A program made the translations under genes and the position numbers. From contig CP148265.1 of NCBI GenBank assembly GCA_045345765.1, positions 992,001 through 1,056,000 of the forward strand: DNA of 64,000 bases, read 5' to 3'. Below, piece by piece: positions 1-8,587 of this stretch. The notes beneath the pieces are model-generated. The model worked only from the letters and a program-made list of their open reading frames with translations. It did not search any database and was not told the origin of the DNA. Source of the stretch: JAOARY01 sp045345765 (GTDB lineage Bacteria > Bacillota > Clostridia > Peptostreptococcales > Peptostreptococcaceae). Positions within the stretch are counted from its first letter, which is position 1. Every line of letters begins with the position of its first letter.

Positions 1-1861
1 TATCCAAATCTATATTATTATTTTCTATCGTCCCTTCATATCTAATAACATTTCCGTTAGATTTATCATTTATTACTAATCTATATGCCTTATTATTTAC
101 ATCTTTTAAATTAGATAAATCTATTTTCCCTTTTAATTTTGAGGATTTGAGTATTTTTATATCACTGTTTCTTATATTGTGATTAAAAACATAAGAACTA
201 CCTCTAAATACATCAAAATTATCCATAATATTTATAAATGAATTTCCATACTCACTACCACTATCTATCGAATATGTTATTTTTTTATTACTCATATTTG
301 ATAAACTATTGTATTTATCTTTTGATTTTTCATTATTTAAATTCCAACTATATTCAATATGATTTTGACCCTGTGGTATCTTAAAATCTTTTGTAATTTC
401 AAAGTCAAAACCACCCCTATAACCCAATTCATATAGATGAATTTTACCAAATATATCTTCCTTCGCAATTTCACCATCTTGTAGATATATTTTTCCACTT
501 ATAATATTATCTTTTAGTTCATTTTTAAAATAATGAATATCCTCAGCTACATCATCTAATGCAATCAAACTATACCCACCAATATTATAAGATTTTACTC
601 TCTTATAACCAAGCCAAGTGTTTATTATTATATCTACATCTGAATCATATATATCTCCATTATTTTTTATCGTATTTGTATTTTTATATCTAATATCAGA
701 GTTTGAATTGAATACTGATATATTATTAAGAGCATCCCAAATCATATTAAATCCTATATCTTTTAGATTTTCAGCAATTATATAATCTCCATTTATGCCT
801 TCAATTTGATATGTTGGTATAAAGAATTTTTTCTTAGCTTGGTTTTGATTCGCATTATAATCATTTACATATATATCTGTCTTTGATTTTAATTTATATT
901 TTCCTATTATTTTATTTCTATCTACCTGCTTTGATATTCTATCTTTATTTAGATATTTGTAAATATCTTTTTTGGTATCTATAATACCAGTTAAATTTTC
1001 ATTGTTTACATATATATTATTTGACTTATCAATATATAATTTCCCATTTAAATTATCAAAATCAATTTTATTATCCATATTGATTTCCCTTATACTTTCA
1101 TCTTTAGATGAAAATACATAGAGCTTATCTTTTAATGCATAATACAGCTTTGACTTTGATGTTCCAAGATAATAAAAATAATCATCTTCACCTAATTTCA
1201 AATTATATTTATTAATTGTTTTATTCGATAAATTTAGAGCTTTATCTGTTTTCAAATCATAAAATATTACATTCTTATCAGATGATAAATATATACATTT
1301 ATCATTATTTATATAGATATCGTAACAAGCAAAATCATCTGGAATATTTAATTTATTTAGTTGTCCATTTACATCCAAATAATAATTATAAATATTACTA
1401 TTATCATAATCACTTGATTCCTTTGGGATACTTAGAGATATTATCTTTACATCATCTTCATAAATTTGTACTTTATAAGAATAATAATATCCATTAAGTT
1501 CCTTATAATAAGATGTTGTATATGGCAAGAAAGAAGAAATATCCATAATATACTTATCAAAACTAATTTTATTAAAATCTTTTTTGTAAGATACAGTATA
1601 GTTATTATCAATAATTTTGAATTCTTCACTATAAATATTTTTTAATTTTTCTAATAAATTTGCATCCTTTACATATTCATACTCATTTTTTAATGATTTA
1701 TGAAGCTTTAAATAATCTTGATTATATTTCAAATACAAATAACTCAAATCATCATCTAATATCTTAATGTTTTCGTTGTCAGTAGACCTCAGTGCTTCAA
1801 CCCTATTAAATGAAAATAAGATTGTAAACATCATAAAAAAGCTAATTAAAAATTTTTTCAT
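1..1861 (-). CDS. Secreted stalk-domain-like protein, 3' end cut by window edge
   Basis: Open frame read from the ATG at 1861 (AGGAGG about 7 bases upstream) to the left edge, about 620 codons, no stop. It begins MKKFLISFFMMFTILFSF, a signal peptide, so the product is exported. It is a paralog of the complete 708-residue protein at 3396-5522: shared stretches include a NLKDIGFNMIWDALNNI-like segment followed by VYDSDVDII and SYNIGGYSLIALDDV. These YNIGGYSLI/LGFxxxWD pieces resemble the copper-amine-oxidase-like N-terminal (stalk) domains of Firmicute surface proteins; that is family knowledge, and the overall function is unknown. The C-terminus is outside the window. Confidence 0.8.
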   Translation of the reverse strand, partial: MKKFLISFFMMFTILFSFNRVEALRSTDNENIKILDDDLSYLYLKYNQDYLKLHKSLKNEYEYVKDANLLEKLKNIYSEEFKIIDNNYTVSYKKDFNKISFDKYIMDISSFLPYTTSYYKELNGYYYSYKVQIYEDDVKIISLSIPKESSDYDNSNIYNYYLDVNGQLNKLNIPDDFACYDIYINNDKCIYLSSDKNVIFYDLKTDKALNLSNKTINKYNLKLGEDDYFYYLGTSKSKLYYALKDKLYVFSSKDESIREINMDNKIDFDNLNGKLYIDKSNNIYVNNENLTGIIDTKKDIYKYLNKDRISKQVDRNKIIGKYKLKSKTDIYVNDYNANQNQAKKKFFIPTYQIEGINGDYIIAENLKDIGFNMIWDALNNISVFNSNSDIRYKNTNTIKNNGDIYDSDVDIIINTWLGYKRVKSYNIGGYSLIALDDVAEDIHYFKNELKDNIISGKIYLQDGEIAKEDIFGKIHLYELGYRGGFDFEITKDFKIPQGQNHIEYSWNLNNEKSKDKYNSLSNMSNKKITYSIDSGSEYGNSFINIMDNFDVFRGSSYVFNHNIRNSDIKILKSSKLKGKIDLSNLKDVNNKAYRLVINDKSNGNVIRYEGTIENNNIDLD

Positions 1862-1946
1862 ATATATCCTCCTTGTTTTTGTTAATAATTTTAATAAAAT
1901 AAAACTCTTAACCTCCCCAAACAAGAAATTCTCATTTATTTTTATA

Positions 1947-2378
1947 TTATTCACTAAAATTAGTGTTTAGCTTCTTTAATAATCTTAAAAATATTTCTTT
2001 TTCTTCATCAGTAAAATCTTTATAAGCCGTTTGATTAACAGACTTTGATATCTTATTAAATTTATCTTCTATTTCTCTAGCCTTTTTGGTAAGAACTATA
2101 TAAGTTACTCTTTTATCTGTTTTTGATTTTTCCTTCATAACATAATCTAATTTAATTAATTTATTTATAAGTGCTGTTATTGTTGATTTATCTTTTCCAA
2201 GCAAAGCGCCTATCTCTTTCATATTAAGCCTTCCACCATTGTCATACAAAACCGTAAGTATATTACCATATGATGGTACTAAATCATTTAAGTTCTTTTC
2301 CTTTAATTTTCTTTCTATAAATTCGCTCATTTTCTTTTTTGTCTTGCTTATAAAATAAATAATATATTTATCGTTCAT
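1947..2378 (-). CDS. MarR-family transcriptional regulator
   Basis: 143 residues, the usual MarR length. The winged-helix core is visible: LNMKEIGALLGKDKSTITAL (recognition helix region) and a wing-like DKRVTYIVLTKKAREIE. It is divergent from the nitroreductase at 2551, with about 170 bp between starts that hold a consensus promoter and two matching inverted repeats. A role as local repressor of the nitroreductase, and possibly of itself, is inferred from that layout. The ATG at 2378 is preceded by AGAGGATTTT, a reasonable ribosome binding site. The ligand is unknown. Confidence 0.88.
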   Translation of the reverse strand: MNDKYIIYFISKTKKKMSEFIERKLKEKNLNDLVPSYGNILTVLYDNGGRLNMKEIGALLGKDKSTITALINKLIKLDYVMKEKSKTDKRVTYIVLTKKAREIEDKFNKISKSVNQTAYKDFTDEEKEIFLRLLKKLNTNFSE

Positions 2379-2482
2379 AAAATCCTCTTTTCTTAAAATA
2401 TATTCATATGATTAATTATAATATTAGGATGATGATAATGCAATTTTTTGAAAATAAGGCTTTAAATCAATTTAGTAAAAAA

Positions 2483-2532
2483 AGTTTGACATAAAACTAT
2501 ACTAGGAATATAATTAGTTTTGTATCAAACTA
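2483..2532 (+). promoter_or_regulatory. Nitroreductase promoter with two matching MarR-type operators
   Basis: TTGACA (2486-2491) and TATAAT (2509-2514) are separated by exactly 17 bp. AGTTT-N6-AAACT (2483-2498) covers the -35 element and TAGTTT-N6-AAACTA (2515-2532) lies just after the -10. Their centres are 33 bp apart, about three helical turns. The repeats are seen directly; binding by the adjacent MarR protein is inference. Confidence 0.7.
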
Positions 2533-2550
2533 TTTTAGGAGGTTTTTTAA

Positions 2551-3183
2551 ATGAATTTAGATTTTTTATTTAATAGACAAAGTGTTAGAAAATTTAAGGA
2601 AGATGCTGTTCCTACTTGTGATATAAAAGAAATGATTAAAGCGGCATCAGTTGCTCCTTCAGCTAAGAATGTTCAAAACTGGCATTTTGTTGCCGTTACT
2701 CAAAAAGATATGATAAATAAAATTGCTAAAGTAGTTGAAGATAAAAACGCATCTTTGGCAGAAAAAATAACTGACGAAAAAATGAAAACTAATTTTACTA
2801 AGTTCTTAAGATTCTCTACATTTTTTAAGAATGCACCTTGTGTTATATTAGTATTTACAAAAGATACTTATATGCCTACAGGACTTGATGTACTTGAAAA
2901 TATAAATGCTAGTAATGAAGATATCGAATTATTAAAAAGAGCTAATCCAGCTATTCAAAGTATCGGTTCTGCAATAGAGAATTTGATAACTGCTGCAACA
3001 GCTATGGATTATGGAACTTGTTGGATGACTAGTCAAAACTACGCAGGAAAAGAAATCGCAAAAGCTGTAGACTTTAGTAAAGATGGATATTTCTTAGCTG
3101 CTACTATCCCAGTAGGAAAATTAGACGGAGAAGCTAAGAGTCCAAAGAAAAAAGAATTAGATGAAATTTTAACTATAATATAG
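2551..3183 (+). CDS. Nitroreductase-family FMN-dependent oxidoreductase
   Basis: 210 residues. The N-terminus has the NfsB/NOX-type pattern: FNRQSVRKFKEDAVP followed by AASVAPSAKNVQNWHFVAV, where the RxSxRxF and S/N-rich phosphate-binding segments bind FMN. A C-terminal ATIPVGKLDGEAKSP resembles the usual GYP region but lacks a clear GYP. AGGAGG stands 9 bases before the ATG. It is probably a cytoplasmic NAD(P)H-dependent reductase of nitro, quinone or similar substrates. The divergent MarR gene and dual operator suggest induction by a small toxic or redox-active compound. Confidence 0.85.
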   Translation: MNLDFLFNRQSVRKFKEDAVPTCDIKEMIKAASVAPSAKNVQNWHFVAVTQKDMINKIAKVVEDKNASLAEKITDEKMKTNFTKFLRFSTFFKNAPCVILVFTKDTYMPTGLDVLENINASNEDIELLKRANPAIQSIGSAIENLITAATAMDYGTCWMTSQNYAGKEIAKAVDFSKDGYFLAATIPVGKLDGEAKSPKKKELDEILTII

Positions 3184-3260
3184 CAAATATTATTTGACAA
3201 AAAAATATTTACTTCGAATTTATAGTTCTTAATATATATTTTTTTATAAATTAAATATAT

Positions 3261-3368
3261 AAAGGAGGCTATCACATTAAGAAATTTAGCTACAATATAC
3301 TGTGTTGTAAATTAAAAAAACACTCATAATATGCTATATCAATTTTCCTTAGTGCAACAGCCTCTTTT
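3261..3368. repeat. Short inverted-repeat element, MITE-like
   Basis: The ends AAAGGAGGCTATCACATTAAG and (reverse) AAAAGAGGCTGTTGCACTAAG form an imperfect inverted repeat about 108 bp long. They resemble the termini of the IS1182-like element at 28430-30310 (AAGGAGCTGTCGCATTAA). The interior contains ATATACTGTGTTGTAA, also present in the hairpin at 13531-13574. Related copies lie near 13492-13602 and 48909-49014. It may double as a transcription terminator. Confidence 0.5.
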
Positions 3369-3395
3369 ATGTATTTTTACATCAAATAAAAAATC

Positions 3396-5522
3396 TTATT
3401 TAACAAAAATCTCTAAAAATTCATCATTATTTTTAAATATTTTTCTAAATCTTTTGTTTGGATTTAATATATTATCATTTGTTATATATCCATGAACAAA
3501 ATCAGCTGGAGTTCCTCCACCTGCAACCATACCTGAATCAGTTCTATAAAATCCATCTTTAGTTATTTTAACTTCTATTGAATACTCATTAAATTTTGGA
3601 ATATCAATATCAAAATCCAATATATTTTTTGACTGCATTTCATATACATATTCTGTATATAATTCTTGTTCATATTTTATTTCATTATCATTTTCTTGTC
3701 TAATAATAATTTTGACACCAAACTCACTACAATCTCCAAGCTTAGATAAATCAATTCTTCCTTTAATATTATCTTTTTTAACAAGTTCTATATTCGCATT
3801 TAAATTATCTAATTCATATTTAACATTCCAAATATTATTAGTATCATATATATAAGAACCATCATTTTTTAGAAGAAGATTATTTATATAATTTTTGTTA
3901 TCTTCTAGTTCATAAGTTGCACCAAACATATATCCAAATCTAAAATCATCATTTTTGCATTTCAAACTATATTCAGCAAAATTTTTCCCTTTTTTGATCA
4001 CAAAAGGAGCTTTTTTTTCATTTCCTAATATTTGCCTACAATCCATATCAAATATAACTGCATTCCCTTTTATATCTTCTTTTGCAATTTCATTATTAGG
4101 TAAAAATACTTTACCTTTTATATAATTATTGTTTTTAGAATCTTTTTTTAATCCAAAAACATCATCAATATCAATTAAACTATATCCACCTATATTATAT
4201 GCTTTTAATATCCTATAATTATAACTTTTCATAATTATATCAATATCGCTATCATATACATTACCTGATTTTTTGATAAGCTTTGGACTTTTAAGTACAT
4301 ATTCGCCATCCTTTGCTTCTTCAAACATTGTAATATTATTTAGTTCATCCCAAATCATTTCATAGCCTAAATCCACAAGATTTTCTGCAATTATAAATCT
4401 CTTATTATTTATATTATCTATTTTATATGTATTTATATAATATTTTTTGCCTTCGCATTCATAACAATATCTAATACTATTATCTAAGCTAAATTTAGCT
4501 ATTATCTTATTTCTATCTATAACCTTGTTTAATCTATTTGAATTAAAATATCTAAATATACCGTTATTAACATCATATATTCCTTCTAATTCATTTTTGA
4601 TAAAATATATATTATCATCTGTAATATATATCTCTTCATTTGAATCATTATATAATTCATCCAAATCCAAGTCATAAGAAAATTCTAATTTACTTATTTC
4701 TCTATTTAATATATTGAATTTAAAAATATTATTATTCAAAAAATAATAAATATCATCAGATTTAAAACCTAAATATTTAAATTTATAATCTTGTATATTT
4801 TTGTTTTCATCCAAACTATTATCTTCTAATTCTAAATTATATTTTTTATTTGTAAAATCCATCAAACTCTCTAATATATTATTTTTATAATCATATATAA
4901 AAATATTATCATTAGAAAGCAAATAAACTCTATTATTTCTATCTTTTAATAATGATTTAATTTCTATTTGAGAATTTATATTTAATTTATTTAATTTATT
5001 ATCGCAATTAAAATAATAATAATATCCATTTTTATTAGATCCATTGTATCTATCCCAACCACTTTTATTCATAAAAAAAGATATCAATTCTTTTCTATCA
5101 AACTCAATTATACTTACATCATTTCCATAAGAATAACCTTTTATATCTTTATAATAAGCCATACTTTGATTTAATATTTCATTTATATCTATTACTTTGT
5201 CCAAATATTTTAGCTTTCCATCTTCTATTGCATAACTAACTTTAAATTTATTAGATATAAACTCTAGTTTCTCTTTTTCTTTTAATGCTCTTATTTTATT
5301 TTTATCTTCTATTTTTTCATAATTTTTTCTAAAGGATTTATGTAATTTAACATAAGCATTCTTTGCTTTAATATACAAATACTCAAAATCATCATCTATT
5401 ATATTTATTATTCCTCTATTTTTTGATTCTTCTACTGTTTCCAAATAATTTTCATAAGAAAAACAATTATTTGTCATTAGAATTGTAAATATAATAACTA
5501 ATCCTAATATTTTTTTTAACAT
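3396..5522 (-). CDS. Secreted stalk-domain-like protein, full-length paralog
   Basis: 708 residues with a signal peptide (MLKKILGLVIIFTILMTNNCFS). Mostly beta-type, Asn/Lys/Asp/Tyr-rich sequence. Around residues 350-450 are two stalk-type motifs: RFIIAENLVDLGYEMIWDELN and, after VYDSDIDII, KAYNIGGYSLIDIDDVFGL, as in copper-amine-oxidase-like N-terminal domains. The C-terminal third has repeated KGRIDLS/IKGKVFL-like strands. It is a paralog of the gene at 1-1861. It lies 9 bp downstream of the small membrane protein gene at 5532-5792, so the two are probably co-transcribed. No catalytic motif was recognised; a cell-surface or secreted role is inferred only from the signal peptide. Confidence 0.82.
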   Translation of the reverse strand: MLKKILGLVIIFTILMTNNCFSYENYLETVEESKNRGIINIIDDDFEYLYIKAKNAYVKLHKSFRKNYEKIEDKNKIRALKEKEKLEFISNKFKVSYAIEDGKLKYLDKVIDINEILNQSMAYYKDIKGYSYGNDVSIIEFDRKELISFFMNKSGWDRYNGSNKNGYYYYFNCDNKLNKLNINSQIEIKSLLKDRNNRVYLLSNDNIFIYDYKNNILESLMDFTNKKYNLELEDNSLDENKNIQDYKFKYLGFKSDDIYYFLNNNIFKFNILNREISKLEFSYDLDLDELYNDSNEEIYITDDNIYFIKNELEGIYDVNNGIFRYFNSNRLNKVIDRNKIIAKFSLDNSIRYCYECEGKKYYINTYKIDNINNKRFIIAENLVDLGYEMIWDELNNITMFEEAKDGEYVLKSPKLIKKSGNVYDSDIDIIMKSYNYRILKAYNIGGYSLIDIDDVFGLKKDSKNNNYIKGKVFLPNNEIAKEDIKGNAVIFDMDCRQILGNEKKAPFVIKKGKNFAEYSLKCKNDDFRFGYMFGATYELEDNKNYINNLLLKNDGSYIYDTNNIWNVKYELDNLNANIELVKKDNIKGRIDLSKLGDCSEFGVKIIIRQENDNEIKYEQELYTEYVYEMQSKNILDFDIDIPKFNEYSIEVKITKDGFYRTDSGMVAGGGTPADFVHGYITNDNILNPNKRFRKIFKNNDEFLEIFVK

Positions 5523-5531
5523 CTTTGCCCC

Positions 5532-5792
5532 CTATATTAAATTAGTATTTATAAAGCCTAAAAATTTAGCCGCTAAAATCCCTATGACAAAATAACCAAA
5601 TAAATTTTTTCTTGAAATATTTCCATTGTCTAATACATCCAAAATCACAGATAGTAAAAGCAATACAATCATACATCCACCCATAATGTAATTATAGTTA
5701 TTCATTAGAAAATAGTTATTTCTAAAAAACATATTTCCCATCATTATAAATGCTATAATCACAAAAATAATTTTTTTAATTATGTCTCTCAT
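5532..5792 (-). CDS. Small three-helix membrane protein, unknown function
   Basis: 86 residues with three hydrophobic segments (about 5-22, 33-51 and 65-80) and few charged residues. A good AGGAGG precedes the ATG at 5792. It sits 9 bp upstream of the 708-residue secreted protein and is probably the first gene of a two-gene operon. I do not recognise the family; it could anchor or assist its neighbour, but nothing in the sequence proves this. Confidence 0.7.
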   Translation of the reverse strand: MRDIIKKIIFVIIAFIMMGNMFFRNNYFLMNNYNYIMGGCMIVLLLLSVILDVLDNGNISRKNLFGYFVIGILAAKFLGFINTNLI

Positions 5793-5943
5793 CTAAATTC
5801 CTCCTAATAGTCAATACGTATATTTTACCATATTAGCTACTTATAAACTCTTACATTATTATTACAAAAATATTAAATCTAATAATATAAGGCTAAACAC
5901 TATTAAATTTTAAAAGTTTTTAACTTAATTTTTTTTAAATCAT

Positions 5944-6004
5944 AAAAAGCACTATCAAAACAATTATAAATAAAAAATTTATAATCATTCTATTAGTGCT
6001 TTTT
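5944..6004 (-). terminator. Symporter terminator hairpin
   Basis: AAAAAGCACTA and TAGTGCTTTTT form the outer stem, with an inner ATTATAAAT/ATTTATAAT stem. It lies downstream of the symporter stop on the minus strand and ends in a U-run. Confidence 0.7.
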
Positions 6005-6108
6005 ATTTGTATTTATTTTATTTAGGATATAAAATCTATTATGAATGATTTAATTAAAATATCAAACATACCTGAATTTATTTTTATTAATTCTTAGATT
6101 TTAATGTA

Positions 6109-7323
6109 TTAAGCGACTTTTTTTAATTCATTTTCACTCTTAGCAACAACTACTGATGCTGCCATATCACCTGTTATATTAACAACCGTTCTTGCCATGT
6201 CTAATATTCTATCTATACCAGCAATTAAAGTAAGTCCTTCAAGTGGAAGTCCAACTGATGATAATACTATAGAAAGCATTATCAGTCCACCACCTGGAAC
6301 ACCAGCTGTTCCTATAGCTCCTAAAGTTGCTGTTATTATTATCGTTCCCATTTGTGAGAAAGTAAGATCAACCCCATATACTTGAGCTATAAATAATGCA
6401 CAAACACCTTGATATAACGCTGTTCCACCCATATTTATTGTTGCTCCTAAAGGAAGTACAAAGCTTGCAATCTTATCTGAAACACCTAAATTCTTAGTAA
6501 CACATTTGATACTTACAGGCAACGTTCCTGAACTTGAAGAAGTACTAAATCCAGTTGCCATAGCTTCACTTATTCCTTTAAGGAATGTAAGTGGTGACAT
6601 CTTTGAAAATGCTTTTATTGTAAATCCATAAACCACTACAATTTGAATAACACAACCTATATAAACTGCTGCTATAACTTTTATTAGTGGTAATAATATA
6701 TCTATTCCGTTACTTGCAACTACTGGAGTTATAAGTGCAAATACCCCAAAAGGTGCTAAACTCATAATAAATCCTGTTATCTGATACATAATATTTGCTA
6801 AACTATCAAAGAATCCAATAAATGCTTTGCTCTTTGATTCTTCTAATGATGTTGCTCCTATTCCTAAGAATAATGCAAAAGTTATTATCTGAAGCATATT
6901 GCCTTCAACTAATGCCTTTATAGGATTTTTAGGCACTATATTTAATAATGTACTTATTAAAGATGGAGCTTCCTTTGCTTCTTGTACTACAGTTTCTACA
7001 GGCATACTAATACCTATTCCCGCATTGAATAATTTACCTAAAAGTAATCCAATTGATACTGCAAATGCAGTTGTAAATAGATAATAAAGAAGAGTTTTTC
7101 CTCCGATTTTACCTAATGTCTTTATATCTCCTATACTTGATGCTCCTACTATAAGTGATGATAATACAAGTGGAACTATAAGCATTTTTATAAGATTAAT
7201 AAATAAGTCCCCAAAAGGTTTTATATAAGTCATTGCAATAGATGAATTCGATTGCAACATAAGACCAACTAAAACACCCAGAAAAAGTCCAATAAAAATC
7301 TTTGTTGTTAATTTTAATTTCAT
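6109..7323 (-). CDS. Dicarboxylate/amino acid:cation symporter (DAACS family)
   Basis: 404 residues, the normal length for GltP/GltT-type carriers. Diagnostic elements are visible: the serine-rich hairpin STSSSSGTLPVS, GATINMGGTALYQGV, and the C-terminal GIDRILDMARTVVNITGD, whose D and N residues bind substrate and sodium in this family. Eight or so hydrophobic segments place it in the membrane. It takes up an acidic amino acid or C4-dicarboxylate with Na+ or H+. A YcbA/YcbB-like two-component system lies immediately upstream, and its leader carries three 11-bp-phased direct repeats, so control by that system is likely (inference). Confidence 0.92.
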   Translation of the reverse strand: MKLKLTTKIFIGLFLGVLVGLMLQSNSSIAMTYIKPFGDLFINLIKMLIVPLVLSSLIVGASSIGDIKTLGKIGGKTLLYYLFTTAFAVSIGLLLGKLFNAGIGISMPVETVVQEAKEAPSLISTLLNIVPKNPIKALVEGNMLQIITFALFLGIGATSLEESKSKAFIGFFDSLANIMYQITGFIMSLAPFGVFALITPVVASNGIDILLPLIKVIAAVYIGCVIQIVVVYGFTIKAFSKMSPLTFLKGISEAMATGFSTSSSSGTLPVSIKCVTKNLGVSDKIASFVLPLGATINMGGTALYQGVCALFIAQVYGVDLTFSQMGTIIITATLGAIGTAGVPGGGLIMLSIVLSSVGLPLEGLTLIAGIDRILDMARTVVNITGDMAASVVVAKSENELKKVA

Positions 7324-7529
7324 AATTTCCTCCTATTCATTAACTGAAAATTAACACAATTAAATATAATAAATTTCTATTTTTATGATAACTTTTTCCC
7401 TACATTTTAATACTTTTACATACAAAATAAGACTTATAAAAATTTTTTAATATATAAAATCAACAAATAATTTAGTTTGTTTTTAAATATCTAAATTTGT
7501 TCATCTACATAAAAAAATTTACAAAATAA

Positions 7530-7558
7530 CCTTAAAAAAACCTTAAATTTTCCTTAAA
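7530..7558 (-). promoter_or_regulatory. Triple TTTAAGG direct repeat, candidate response-regulator site
   Basis: CCTTAAA occurs at 7530-7536, 7541-7547 and 7552-7558, exactly 11 bp apart (TTTAAGG on the minus strand). It lies about 210-235 bp upstream of the symporter start and downstream of the response-regulator gene. The phased direct repeats are typical of response-regulator operators. Confidence 0.55.
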
Positions 7559-7605
7559 TGACTATACTTTTTTAATTTTACAGTTATAATGTAGATATAA
7601 CCCAT

Positions 7606-7627
7606 TCTTTCTTTTAAGTAAGAAAGA
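7606..7627. promoter_or_regulatory. Inverted repeat in symporter upstream region
   Basis: TCTTTCTT (7606-7613) and AAGAAAGA (7620-7627) are perfect inverted copies separated by 6 bp. The site is about 50 bp from the phased repeats. It could be an operator or an RNA hairpin; nothing further separates these. Confidence 0.35.
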
Positions 7628-7697
7628 CTCTAATTGTTTTTTTAACATGTAATAATATGAATGTCTGACTGTTTTTATTTCATTTTATTTAAATTAA

Positions 7698-7726
7698 ATA
7701 GAGCTTAATCAATAATTAAGCTCTAT
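7698..7726 (-). terminator. Hairpin at end of the two-component operon
   Basis: ATAGAGCTTAAT and ATTAAGCTCTAT make a 12-bp stem with a 5-base loop. It overlaps the response-regulator stop codon. The following U-tract is weak, so readthrough into the symporter is possible. Confidence 0.55.
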
Positions 7727-8587
7727 TACAATTCCTTTTATGAACGTTTTTACATTAACTTTTCCTTTTATCTTACTTTTCTTTAATATGTAATCCATAT
7801 TTTTTCTTACTTCTTCAAATTCAAATAGTTTATACGCATATCTTGTAAATACCTCATTACTATAATCATCTATACCAATACTCGATATATTTTTAAGTGC
7901 CTTAAAAATTGTTCTTCTGATTCTTTGTTCAATGGTAGATCTTTTTATTATTATATTATTTTCTTCATATAATCTAACTAAATAATCATATAAATCATTC
8001 ATATTATAATCAATTAAATTATTTTCATACTCATATACATATTCAATCAATTTAATTAAATCCTTAGAACCCTTATCTGATAATATTCCCAAATTCAAAA
8101 ATATATTATTTAATTTATCTTTATTTAATTTATTTTCTTTATTATTTATATCTTTAGAAGAAGATAAATAATCCATCTTTTTTATTACATCTTTAAATGA
8201 ATTTATCAAATCATTCATTTTTATTTTTTCTTCAACTTTATTTAATATTGATTTTACTTCAATTATATTTATTGGTTTGTTTATAAAATATTCTATTCCA
8301 CTTTGATAACCTCTACTTATCATATCCTTTGATGATACTTCAGAAATCATAATAAAATGAGAATTTATATTTTTCTTTTTTAACTCTTTAACTATCTTTA
8401 TTCCGTCCATAGATGGTAATAATAAATCTATCAAAACTATATCAGGTCTTAGACTTTCTATCTCATAAAGAGCATTAAGTCCATCCATACTCATTCCAAC
8501 AACTTCACCTAAATTATTTTTTGTTATTATATTTTTTAATATCCTTTGAATTGCCCTATCATCATCCACAATATAATATTTATTCAT
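7709..8587 (-). CDS. YcbB/GlnL-family response regulator
   Basis: About 292 residues from the ATG at 8587, which has GGTGA 7 bases upstream; an ATG four codons earlier (8599) is also in frame. An N-terminal receiver domain is clear: YYIVDDD acidic pocket, phosphorylation site in VLIDLLLPSMDG, and the K of FINKPINI. The C-terminal ~150 residues match the YcbB-type output domain (TIEQRIRRTIFKALKN, and GKVNVKTFIKGIVIELNY at the end). B. subtilis GlnL of this family controls glutamine utilisation. The gene overlaps its kinase by a few bases and precedes a DAACS symporter, so that transporter is the natural target (inference). Confidence 0.85.
   Translation of the reverse strand: MNKYYIVDDDRAIQRILKNIITKNNLGEVVGMSMDGLNALYEIESLRPDIVLIDLLLPSMDGIKIVKELKKKNINSHFIMISEVSSKDMISRGYQSGIEYFINKPINIIEVKSILNKVEEKIKMNDLINSFKDVIKKMDYLSSSKDINNKENKLNKDKLNNIFLNLGILSDKGSKDLIKLIEYVYEYENNLIDYNMNDLYDYLVRLYEENNIIIKRSTIEQRIRRTIFKALKNISSIGIDDYSNEVFTRYAYKLFEFEEVRKNMDYILKKSKIKGKVNVKTFIKGIVIELNY

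Noticed and set aside
1216..1497. Plus-strand 93-codon frame
   Set aside because: It is antisense to the partial secreted-protein gene, rich in Tyr/His/Asn from AT bias, with no ribosome site.
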